The notes under the pieces were generated by a model that had not been told where the DNA came from, did not search any database, and was given only the letters and a program-made list of their open reading frames with translations. From contig JAHENU010000079.1 of NCBI GenBank assembly GCA_018609855.1, positions 1-7,158 on the forward strand: a stretch of 7,158 bases of DNA. Direction: 5' to 3'. The stretch comes from Candidatus Nanohaloarchaea archaeon (GTDB lineage Archaea > Nanohalarchaeota > Nanosalinia > Nanosalinales > JAHENU01). This document shows positions 1-4,979 of this stretch, piece by piece. The position numbers and the translations under genes were made by a program. Numbering within the stretch: position 1 is the first letter of the stretch; every line of letters starts with the position of its first letter.

Positions 1-209
1 AAACCACATCCTGTGCCAATATCTAATACATGCTGGCCAGCTATCTCTTGCTGCACTAACCAATCAGCCAATAGCTCAGAATCTTCCCGAGGGTAATATA
101 CTGATGGTTTTATGTCGAAGTGCCAGTTTCGGTAGATGTATCTTTCCCAGCCAGTTTCTTGAGAGTTTTTTTGAATTTGGCCATCCCTCTCTTTCGGCAG
201 GCAGTGCAT
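1..209 (-). CDS. HemK/PrmC-family methyltransferase (N-terminal part, cut by window edge)
   Basis: This is the first 69 codons of a SAM-dependent methyltransferase of the archaeal HemK/Mtq2 type. The family N5-methylates the glutamine of the GGQ motif in the peptide release factor. The family signature VYYPREDSELLA is at residues 37-48 and SAM motif I, VLDIGTGCG, at 61-69. The catalytic NPPY motif would lie beyond the window. Its position directly after ksgA matches the conserved archaeal order L21e-RpoF-DUF655-KsgA-HemK. The chosen ATG at 209 has a GGAG 10-13 nt upstream, a possible Shine-Dalgarno. About 20 residues before W21 look foreign to the family, because archaeal homologues usually start shortly before the VYxPREDS block. 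This stretch also overlaps a second open frame (110-268), so the true N-terminus is uncertain. The family call is firm and the start is not. Confidence 0.85.
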   Translation of the reverse strand, partial: MHCLPKERDGQIQKNSQETGWERYIYRNWHFDIKPSVYYPREDSELLADWLVQQEIAGQHVLDIGTGCG

Positions 210-268
210 ACGCCGTCTCCACTTAATTGCTCTGAGTCTTTTATCTCGCGGCACACAGTGCATCGCAT
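110..268 (-). CDS. Putative 52-residue zinc-ribbon-like protein (CxxC-x14-CxxC)
   Basis: A short open frame starts 6 nt after the ksgA stop. It has C3-x2-C6 (CTVC) and C21-x2-C24 (CTAC), then a lysine-rich stretch (about residues 25-42) and a Ser/Thr-rich tail. The cysteine spacing and the CxxCRK ending resemble the small zinc ribbon or treble-clef knuckle often found near HNH domains, so zinc binding is inferred and no function is claimed. The upstream DNA has no convincing Shine-Dalgarno, only a weak GGTAA. Its last 100 nt overlap the hemK frame. It could be a real small gene, the true N-terminus of HemK separated by a frameshift at the A7 run (166-172), or a chance ORF. The paired CxxC motifs directly after ksgA argue against chance, but the evidence is modest. 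Confidence 0.42.
   Translation of the reverse strand: MRCTVCREIKDSEQLSGDGVCTACRKRGMAKFKKTLKKLAGKDTSTETGTST
166..172 (-). other. A7 homopolymer where the zinc-ribbon and hemK frames could join
   Basis: Seven consecutive A on the coding (minus) strand lie inside both overlapping frames. One extra A here, from an assembly error, a mutation or transcriptional slippage, would carry the CxxC/CxxC frame from residue F32 straight into the hemK frame. The product would be one polypeptide with an N-terminal zinc knuckle followed by the methyltransferase. The run is observed; the slippage is a hypothesis. Confidence 0.4.
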
Positions 269-274
269 ACAAAA

Positions 275-1075
275 TTACCGAGTTGTATCATTAAAAGACT
301 TTCTTTCTTGTAGCTCTATCCATACCTTCATCAGTTCTTGCAACGCATGCAGATCTAATTCTCGCACCCGTCGATTGGCATATGGAAAATGGTCAATGTC
401 CCCTTTATTTAAGTGCAATTGTTTTTGTTCGCTTTTCAGTGCCTTTCTCACTGTGTTTTTATTATGGGAAAACAAGGCGGTCACTAATTGAAAGAATTGT
501 GTCTCTGGTATCGCTGGCCGATTTTTGCGTGGATATAATTTCACCAATGCACAGTGCACCTGGGGCGGTGGTGAAAAAGCTGATGGTGACACGGTACGAT
601 GATAAACGGGAATCATGTAGTATTGTGTCATAACGCTGATTCGTGAGTATGCTGTATCCGGTGGCTCTGCTACTAAGCGTTCGGCAAAGGATTTTTGATA
701 TAGAATAACTGAAGGTATTTGCTCTTGCGCAAGTGTGGCGGTAATCGATGCGGAGAGATAAAACGGGATGTTCGAAACGCAGGCATCATAGTCTAAATCA
801 CTTATATTTTCAAACCGTTCTTGTTTTATAGTAATGTTTTTGTGTTTGTTCTGTAGCTGCCGAAGTTGGTGCACACAGTGGTGATCTGGCTCAACAGCAA
901 TTATCTCTTGCGCTTCCTTTGCTAATTCTTGTGTGAGTGCGCCAGTGCCAGCACCGATTTCCAATACGCGATCCGTCGGTTGTAGATCTGCTACTTTCAC
1001 TTCCTCTTTTATTATATCCGGATCGACAAGAAAATGTTGTCCATATCGTGTTCTTGGCATAGGTTGGTTCGCCAT
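275..1075 (-). CDS. rsmA: 16S rRNA dimethyladenosine transferase (KsgA/RsmA/Dim1)
   Basis: This enzyme N6-dimethylates the two adjacent adenosines in the 3'-terminal helix of 16S rRNA, late in small-subunit assembly. With the ATG at 1075 the protein has 266 residues, normal for archaea. It shows the N-terminal YGQHFLVDP (11-19), SAM motif I LEIGAGTGALT (38-48), the acidic ribose-binding VEPD (61-64), catalytic motif IV SNIPFYLS (101-108), YQKSFAERLVA (126-136) and the C-terminal FSPPPQV block (167-173). In motif IV the usual NxPY tyrosine is Phe (F105), an aromatic substitution. An ATG 22 codons upstream (1141) stays open, but it would overlap DUF655 by 50 nt and add residues not typical of the family. 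The 1075 start follows the DUF655 stop by 16 nt and has GTGA at 1084-1081. It belongs to the L21e operon. Confidence 0.95.
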   Translation of the reverse strand: MANQPMPRTRYGQHFLVDPDIIKEEVKVADLQPTDRVLEIGAGTGALTQELAKEAQEIIAVEPDHHCVHQLRQLQNKHKNITIKQERFENISDLDYDACVSNIPFYLSASITATLAQEQIPSVILYQKSFAERLVAEPPDTAYSRISVMTQYYMIPVYHRTVSPSAFSPPPQVHCALVKLYPRKNRPAIPETQFFQLVTALFSHNKNTVRKALKSEQKQLHLNKGDIDHFPYANRRVRELDLHALQELMKVWIELQERKSFNDTTR

Positions 1076-1091
1076 AATTGTCACAAATAAT

Positions 1092-1640
1092 CTAACCTTG
1101 TTTTTTCGGTGGCGCAACAAACAAGTAGCGTTTCTCCTCACCAGTTAGCTCTTCCACAATTCGTTTTACTATCATATTTTCCAGATTAGATAACGATGAG
1201 ACTCTGTTCTTAATATCAGCAAAGTCCTCAAACTCTGACTCTTCTCGAGCATCAATAATTTCCCACATGTGCTTCTTTCCAATACCCGGAATCAATTCTA
1301 GGGAATGCATGCGGGCGTTGATGGGGTATGCTTCGTTGAAAAATGTAACAAATTGCTTTTCATTATTTCCAACAATGTCCTGCAATACATATTCTAGCTC
1401 GGCCTTGGCGTTACCTGTCAGTTCATTGTAATTGATTTTTTTCTTAATAAACTTTACAGCTTCACGTGGCCCATCACCGATATACAACTGTTCAGCTAGC
1501 TGCGGTCGATACCCATCGCGGATAGCCACTTCTAGTAAATTAAAATGCTCTGTCCCAATTGCCTGTGCTAACGGTTGTGGCTTTCCTGTAGCATGCCCGT
1601 GCTCTAGAAAATCGACAACAATTGCATATTCATCTTTCAT
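1092..1640 (-). CDS. DUF655 family protein (HhH-containing)
   Basis: This 182-residue archaeal protein matches DUF655 along its whole length. It has the N-terminal EYAIVVDFLEHGH (4-16), PLAQAIG (23-29), YIGDGPRE (53-60), YNELTGNAKAELEYVL (71-86), FFNEAYPI (100-107) and a helix-hairpin-helix LELIPGIGKKHMWEI (114-128). The molecular role of DUF655 is not established. The HhH motif and the constant genomic linkage to L21e, Rpo4 and KsgA suggest nucleic-acid binding in ribosome biogenesis or transcription-coupled processes, which is inference. The start is well supported: AGGTGA (1652-1647) lies 6 nt before the ATG, the best Shine-Dalgarno in the window. It starts 16 nt after the rpoF stop and ends 16 nt before the ksgA start. 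Confidence 0.92.
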   Translation of the reverse strand: MKDEYAIVVDFLEHGHATGKPQPLAQAIGTEHFNLLEVAIRDGYRPQLAEQLYIGDGPREAVKFIKKKINYNELTGNAKAELEYVLQDIVGNNEKQFVTFFNEAYPINARMHSLELIPGIGKKHMWEIIDAREESEFEDFADIKNRVSSLSNLENMIVKRIVEELTGEEKRYLFVAPPKKQG

Positions 1641-1646
1641 ATTGCC

Positions 1647-1652
1647 TCACCT
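1647..1652 (-). promoter_or_regulatory. Shine-Dalgarno AGGTGA of the DUF655 gene
   Basis: AGGTGA lies six nucleotides before the ATG at 1640. It matches the complement of the archaeal 16S 3' end, TCACCT. It fixes the DUF655 start and shows that SD-led initiation is used inside this operon. Confidence 0.75.
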
Positions 1653-1656
1653 TTCC

Positions 1657-1995
1657 CTACGCCTGCTCAGGCGCATTGCGAATGGAACGGAACACATTAG
1701 CTATTTGTTCAGCTTCATCTTTTTCCAAACGCACACGTTCCTTAGATAATACTGCTTGCACCTGCTCTGGGGTAAATGGAGCGATCTCAACCAGTTTGTT
1801 TAGCTGATGCTCTTTTACCTCTTTTACTTGCTGCACTTCTTGCCTAAGCTGTTCAGCCGTTTCTTTCTCTTCTGTTGGCAGCACTTTCTTTAATAATTCA
1901 AGCGTCACTTCCTGTGTATGCTTCCTATTTTCAATACTTTCTACCGTCTCTAGTGCATCCCATGCCGTTATATTCTCTGTCTGTGTAACTTTCAT
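1657..1995 (-). CDS. rpo4: DNA-directed RNA polymerase subunit F (Rpo4)
   Basis: This is the archaeal homologue of eukaryotic Rpb4. It forms the stalk of RNA polymerase with Rpo7 (subunit E'), and the stalk helps in promoter opening and RNA binding. From the ATG at 1995 the protein has 112 residues, the usual size. The N-terminal half includes WDALE and the mid-region is helical and charged. The C-terminal HRDC-like part carries LVEIAPFTPEQVQAVLSKER followed by DEAEQIANVFRSI. A GTG at 2010, five codons upstream, is also open, but it lies within the GGAGTGAGGCGTGAT stretch that looks like the ribosome binding site of the 1995 ATG. I therefore prefer 1995, which leaves only 4 nt between the L21e stop and this start. 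It is second in the L21e operon. Confidence 0.92.
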   Translation of the reverse strand: MKVTQTENITAWDALETVESIENRKHTQEVTLELLKKVLPTEEKETAEQLRQEVQQVKEVKEHQLNKLVEIAPFTPEQVQAVLSKERVRLEKDEAEQIANVFRSIRNAPEQA

Positions 1996-2013
1996 ACTAT
2001 CACGCCTCACTCC
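1996..2013 (-). promoter_or_regulatory. Ribosome binding site of rpo4, embedded in the end of L21e
   Basis: Reading on the minus strand, GGAG (2013-2010) and GTGAT (2003-1999) both resemble parts of the archaeal Shine-Dalgarno GGAGGTGAT. They overlap the last codons and TGA stop of L21e. Their placement favours ATG 1995 over GTG 2010 as the rpo4 start and implies translational coupling to L21e. Confidence 0.6.
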
Positions 2014-2287
2014 GTTTGAGATGGACCGGGTGTACGAAAATAGTTTTCTTTTTCCCCCCGTCCCGAATGGCTACCCCGTAGCACCTACCTCTTTGTTCTA
2101 CAATATGACCTGTCTTTCCATGAAACTGTGGGTCAGGCATTCCATACTGTGCAGCGCTATGGACTGTAATTGTCACCGTATCTCCAACGTTCAATTCTTT
2201 CAGATACTGAGAGATGGTGAATTTCTGCCTAATTGGAGCCTTCAATTTTGAACGAGTCTTTGCCCGCATACCAGTACTTTTTGCCAT
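2000..2287 (-). CDS. rpl21e: Large ribosomal subunit protein eL21 (L21e)
   Basis: This is a 95-residue archaeal/eukaryotic-type ribosomal protein of the 50S subunit. The basic N-terminal tail MAKSTGMRAKTRSK is followed by an SH3-like barrel. The barrel has LNVGDTVTI (32-40), the central FHGKTGHIVEQRGRCYGV (55-72) and the C-terminal IFVHPVHLKR (83-92), as expected for L21e. The length is standard. It is the first gene of the minus-strand operon with rpo4, DUF655 and ksgA. Its stop lies 4 nt before the preferred rpo4 ATG. A TATA-like box at 2321-2330 and a GGTGA at 2304-2300 precede it. Confidence 0.96.
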   Translation of the reverse strand: MAKSTGMRAKTRSKLKAPIRQKFTISQYLKELNVGDTVTITVHSAAQYGMPDPQFHGKTGHIVEQRGRCYGVAIRDGGKKKTIFVHPVHLKRSEA

Positions 2288-2296
2288 ACAATTATC

Positions 2297-2330
2297 GCCT
2301 CACCAAAGTGGTCTGCCAAAGTTTAAAAAA
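2297..2330 (-). promoter_or_regulatory. Promoter and ribosome binding site of the L21e operon
   Basis: On the minus strand an AT box TTTTTTAAAC (2330-2321) lies about 39 bp before the L21e ATG. This predicts a start site near 2300 and a leader of roughly 13 nt. GGTGAGGC (2304-2297) would sit at the very 5' end of that leader, 12 nt before the first codon of the AT-rich run to the ATG. It is the only promoter recognised for the run of genes down to hemK. Confidence 0.55.
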
Positions 2331-2374
2331 GCTTTTATCAACGCTACTTGGTACTGCATGGTGTTATATCACAC

Positions 2375-2382
2375 CATATATT
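2375..2382 (+). promoter_or_regulatory. Relict TATA box of the Nudix pseudogene
   Basis: CATATATT is centred 22 bp before the ATG at 2400. This is the same spacing class as the leaderless promoters of the intact genes in this window. An inverted repeat TGGTGT-tatatc-ACACCA (2359-2376) touches it. It is probably a leftover of the promoter that served the now-broken gene. Confidence 0.4.
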
Positions 2383-2399
2383 GTGCTCCGGTGGTTGTT

Positions 2400-2879
2400 A
2401 TGGATGAAAATGTGTTGATAGGCCGTATTTTTACCTTTTCCTAACAACTTCCTCGTTTCTCAGATGGCCGTATCGATAATGACAATGCTTCTGTCACTCC
2501 TGTTGTCACCACAGTTGTCCAATATGGCCGAGATTCTTTTATTACGCCGTAGCAATCAATTCGTCATTATTAAGGACTCTGGAATGTGATAGCTGGCTAT
2601 ATTGACGAGCTCCGACCATTGCATGAAAAAGGGGTGACGGAAGAGCTTGACATCACTACGGCTTAGATTGCTGATGTCGTGTTTAGTGAATCACATGAAC
2701 TGTTCGATTTTGATGTATTACGCATATAGTTCATCTGATCTGTATTAGTGCGATTAACCGAAATAATGACGGAGCAGTTGATTGAGAACACAGTGATTAT
2801 TGCTGATTCAGCCAGTGCAATTGCACAGTTTGAGATGGTTTCGGATCTAAATATGAGTATAGCCGCGGCGTTCCCGTAA
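2400..2879 (+). pseudogene. Degraded Nudix hydrolase gene
   Basis: This stretch codes for no intact protein but contains an ordered series of Nudix-family segments on the plus strand. In the frame of ATG 2400 I read TPVVTTVVQYG (2496-2528), then GLWNVIAGYIDEL (2574-2612), IADVVFSES (2667-2693), SVLVRLTE (2739-2762) and AQFEMVSDLNMSIAAAFP (2823-2876). The expected strand EILLLRRSNQ (2530-2559) sits in the +1 frame between the first two, so there are compensating indels. In-frame stops fall at 2442, 2550, 2571, 2664, 2727, 2736 and 2877. The Nudix box GX5EX7REUXEEXGU survives only as a stub after GYIDEL. The first catalytic-region Glu reads Arg, the Arg of REU reads Thr, and about three residues of the REUXEE helix are missing. 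Living relatives are (d)NTP or nucleotide-sugar pyrophosphohydrolases; this copy must be inactive. The substrate cannot be inferred. Confidence 0.8.
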
Positions 2880-2906
2880 TTGATTAGTGATGCTGCACAT
2901 ATAGTG

Positions 2907-2914
2907 ATTTAAAT
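2907..2914 (+). promoter_or_regulatory. TATA box of the 145-residue hypothetical gene
   Basis: ATTTAAAT is centred about 24 bp before the ATG at 2935, so transcription would start at or next to the start codon (leaderless mRNA). A GTGAGG at 2915-2920 resembles the Shine-Dalgarno sequences of the L21e operon. It lies 14 nt or more from the ATG and would be outside a leaderless transcript. CATATAG at 2898-2904 is an alternative TATA that would give a short leader. Confidence 0.5.
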
Positions 2915-2934
2915 GTGAGGACTGTAGTAATTAT

Positions 2935-3372
2935 ATGTTAGGCAAATTATTTAGAAAACCGCTGTACCACACGCAATTCGATGAGGACGATCAGACACTA
3001 TATCTAACGCCAACCATTCGTGATACCGGAGCGTTTGAGGATGGTCGGGATTATGCTACGAAATTTTGGCATTCTGTCAGCGAGTTGGTGTATGAGAAAG
3101 AGAATCGCCGAGAATTAATTGGGCAGAAAAGGGGCAGTGAGAGGTTAAAAACAAACGCTATACAACGAGAGGAGCTTCCTCAGAATTATGTTGTACAGCT
3201 AGGTAAACGCACACCGGATGATGCTCTACAAATTCTCAGGGAAGAATACGCGGACGTGGTGTCAGAAAGCAATAACCAGGAGTCTGTTCCGCATTTCTCT
3301 GTTTTGGAAGATGTATGGAATAAGGGCCGTTTTACCTTTGCAGATGTAGATGAAGCATTAGATGGCAATTAA
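2935..3372 (+). CDS. Hypothetical protein, 145 residues, no recognised family
   Basis: I do not recognise this protein. It is hydrophilic and rich in charged residues. It has no cysteine, no signal peptide and no membrane segment, so it is probably a soluble cytoplasmic protein. The N-terminus MLGKLFRKPL is short and basic-amphipathic. Residues 15-60 are acidic and aromatic (FDEDDQTLYL, FEDGRDYATKFWHSV). Residues 61-80 are basic and polar, and look like a linker. The C-terminal part, with RTPDDALQILREEYADVV (92-109) and FSVLEDVWNKGRFTFADVDEAL (121-142), looks like a small helical domain. The frame is intact and has its own TATA-like box, unlike the decayed gene just upstream. The stop overlaps the Pus10 stop by 4 bp in tail-to-tail orientation. 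It could be lineage-specific or a diverged member of a known family. No function is proposed. Confidence 0.72.
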   Translation: MLGKLFRKPLYHTQFDEDDQTLYLTPTIRDTGAFEDGRDYATKFWHSVSELVYEKENRRELIGQKRGSERLKTNAIQREELPQNYVVQLGKRTPDDALQILREEYADVVSESNNQESVPHFSVLEDVWNKGRFTFADVDEALDGN

Positions 3373-4613
3373 TTCTCTGTATGGATCTCCATCACATCTA
3401 ATGTTTCCCAGCTGGCCTGTGTACCCAGAACTGTGGCCACATTGGGTTGAGTATTGCCGTTATCGCCAGTCACTAGTTCTTTCAGATAGGTGCCGGCTTC
3501 AGCTGTTACATATAGGTCAAACGTTGTCTTATCTATTTGTTCCCAATTGACATTATGCACTGTGCGCTGTCGTTCTCTGTTGGCTCGCCGATGGGCTACG
3601 CGTTCCGGTGTCTGTTGACTGATCGTACTTTCTAATTGGCGTAATTGCGTCAGCTTGTTCTTGGGAATAGCATCAGTTGTATTCACTCGAATGCGATATG
3701 TTTTAGGATAGTGTGCCCCTTTTATCTCCTGAACCGTGTCTTTGTTAGTGAATTGTAGATCTGTTATGGCTATAGTATCAGCATTGTCTGCATTAATTTG
3801 TTTTTGCAGCTGTTGTAGGTTTAAAGACCGCAGCTCAGGCTCTATAATTTCAATGACAAAAGGCCGCTGCGCATAGCAAATGGCATCAACATCCTCTCTG
3901 CCAGCACCATGGAATTTTGTCTCTATACCGAATGCGGCTTCACATAATGGGATGCTAATTAATTCCTCGACACTCGTCCTATAGCGCTTACCAAGGTATT
4001 CACAGGAATTGCACCCTATGCCGTCGCATTCTCTGCATGGCCATTTTGTTTGTGGAATGCCTCGCTGTAGTTTTGAATACCGACCGTAAATAAAGAGTGA
4101 ATGTAATTGGATCTCGGCCCGTTCCTCACCAACATTAAATATAATGGTGATGTCTGGCCGACTGAAAGCAACTGTTTTGTCTGTCTGATTGTGGACAATT
4201 TTTCCAATCCGCCGATTTAATTCTGATTTCAATGGTTCCACAGATTCTATTCCAACTTCTTCCCATAGTTCTTCTTCAGCTCTTTGTATAATCATTGGGA
4301 CTCGTGTTCCGATAAGGAAAGTTGTGTATTCATATGGCTCCAACGCGTCTACCACAATCTCTGCATACTGATCAATTTTTTGACAAATGCCCTGACAGAT
4401 CTCACAATTGTCATTTCTACTGTTTTGGCTCAACTCCGTTTCTGCTGTAAATATATTTTCAGTTATAGTGGTATTATTCTCTACTGCCTGCTGCACCAAC
4501 CGACCGCGAGCGTCATTTTCCATGCCATGACCGAGGCGGGCAAATTGGCGGCCGAGACAGAAATCACACAATTGTTTCTTTATTAATGCGTCAGTTTTTT
4601 CCTGCAATTCCAT
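3369..4613 (-). CDS. pus10: tRNA pseudouridine synthase Pus10
   Basis: Archaeal Pus10 makes pseudouridine 55, and in many archaea also 54, in the T-loop of tRNA. The protein has 414 residues, normal for the family. The N-terminal zinc-binding and THUMP-like region has C16/C19 in LCDFCLGRQFARLGHG and C70/C73 (or C77) in CEICQGIC. A second four-cysteine cluster is C193, C196, C201 and C204 within QTKWPCRECDGIGCNSCEYLGKR, preceded by GRYSKLQRGIPQT, as in other Pus10 proteins, and followed by SVEELI. The catalytic block is HGAGREDVDA (235-244) with RPFVIEI (250-256); the catalytic Asp is D241 or D243. The C-terminal AGTYLKELVTGDNGNTQPNV (373-392) and LDVMEI complete the synthase fold. The usual Arg/Met after DVDA is changed here (ICYAQ). 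It is transcribed from its own promoter and not joined to L21e, unlike in many archaea. Confidence 0.95.
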   Translation of the reverse strand: MELQEKTDALIKKQLCDFCLGRQFARLGHGMENDARGRLVQQAVENNTTITENIFTAETELSQNSRNDNCEICQGICQKIDQYAEIVVDALEPYEYTTFLIGTRVPMIIQRAEEELWEEVGIESVEPLKSELNRRIGKIVHNQTDKTVAFSRPDITIIFNVGEERAEIQLHSLFIYGRYSKLQRGIPQTKWPCRECDGIGCNSCEYLGKRYRTSVEELISIPLCEAAFGIETKFHGAGREDVDAICYAQRPFVIEIIEPELRSLNLQQLQKQINADNADTIAITDLQFTNKDTVQEIKGAHYPKTYRIRVNTTDAIPKNKLTQLRQLESTISQQTPERVAHRRANRERQRTVHNVNWEQIDKTTFDLYVTAEAGTYLKELVTGDNGNTQPNVATVLGTQASWETLDVMEIHTEN

Positions 4614-4634
4614 GCGACAGTATTCTGCTGCAGT

Positions 4635-4644
4635 TTTTTAAAAT
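4635..4644 (-). promoter_or_regulatory. TATA box of pus10
   Basis: On the minus strand ATTTTAAAAA is centred about 27 bp before the ATG at 4613, which predicts an essentially leaderless pus10 mRNA. No Shine-Dalgarno is visible before the ATG, in agreement. It shares an 82-bp divergent intergenic region with the acylphosphatase promoter. Confidence 0.6.
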
Positions 4645-4667
4645 GATGTTTGAGGACCACCACATTG

Positions 4668-4675
4668 TTTTAAAT
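4668..4675 (+). promoter_or_regulatory. TATA box of the acylphosphatase-phosphatase pair
   Basis: TTTTAAAT is centred about 24 bp before the ATG at 4696, again predicting a leaderless transcript without a Shine-Dalgarno. It drives the two-gene plus-strand unit and points away from the pus10 box about 30 bp to its left. Confidence 0.6.
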
Positions 4676-4695
4676 TTCCGCGCAATATACTTCAT

Positions 4696-4971
4696 ATGTC
4701 TACACGCGTGCATCTGTATATATATGGCAAGGTACAAGGTGTCTCCTTTCGTGCCTTTGTGAGACGTTATGCACACCATAATGCTGTGACAGGCTGGGTC
4801 TGCAATCGGCCCGATGGTTCTGTAGAGGCAGTATTAGAAGGTGACCAAGAGGCTGTTGACACTGTAATTAGCCAGTGTCGAGAAGGGCCGCATTTTGCCC
4901 GTGTTGACAATATGCAGTTAGTAGAAGAGCCGTACACCAATACGTTTGACAGTTTTGAGATACGGTTTTAG
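4696..4971 (+). CDS. acyP: Acylphosphatase
   Basis: This small cytosolic enzyme hydrolyses acyl phosphates such as acetyl phosphate and 1,3-bisphosphoglycerate. At 91 residues it has the family length and the full signature. GKVQGVSFRAF (11-21) contains the phosphate loop and the catalytic Arg19. GWVCNRPDGSVEAVLEGD (33-50) contains the catalytic Asn37. The C-terminal strand FDSFEIRF closes the ferredoxin-like fold. An upstream in-frame start is not needed: the ATG directly follows a TATA-to-ATG spacing typical of leaderless genes here. The next gene starts 8 nt after its stop, so the two are almost certainly cotranscribed. The pairing with a phosphatase suggests general phosphometabolite housekeeping, but no specific pathway can be read from it. 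Confidence 0.95.
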   Translation: MSTRVHLYIYGKVQGVSFRAFVRRYAHHNAVTGWVCNRPDGSVEAVLEGDQEAVDTVISQCREGPHFARVDNMQLVEEPYTNTFDSFEIRF

Positions 4972-4979
4972 ATGATCAC

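Noticed and set aside
120..633. Plus-strand open frames opposite ksgA and the zinc-knuckle/hemK region
   Set aside because: They are antisense to conserved coding sequence and have no family motifs, promoter or RBS.
1076..1141. Longer KsgA starting at ATG 1141
   Set aside because: It would overlap DUF655 by 50 nt and add a basic, non-homologous extension; the 1075 ATG gives the family length.
1660..1673. Palindrome CGCCTG-CT-CAGGCG at the end of rpo4 as a terminator
   Set aside because: It lies in the last coding codons, has only a 2-nt loop and no T tract, and DUF655 directly downstream needs readthrough.
1996..2010. GTG start of rpo4 at 2010
   Set aside because: This GTG lies inside the Shine-Dalgarno-like stretch, and ATG 1995 gives a normal N-terminus.
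2021..2444. Plus-strand frames of 61-76 codons across L21e and its upstream region
   Set aside because: They are mostly antisense to L21e. The part after 2400 belongs to the start of the Nudix pseudogene frame, not to a separate gene.
2400..2879. Stop-codon reassignment or readthrough making the Nudix frame functional
   Set aside because: All three stop codons occur in the frame, a frame change is also needed, and the catalytic Nudix box has lost residues. The other genes here use TAA, TAG and TGA as normal stops.
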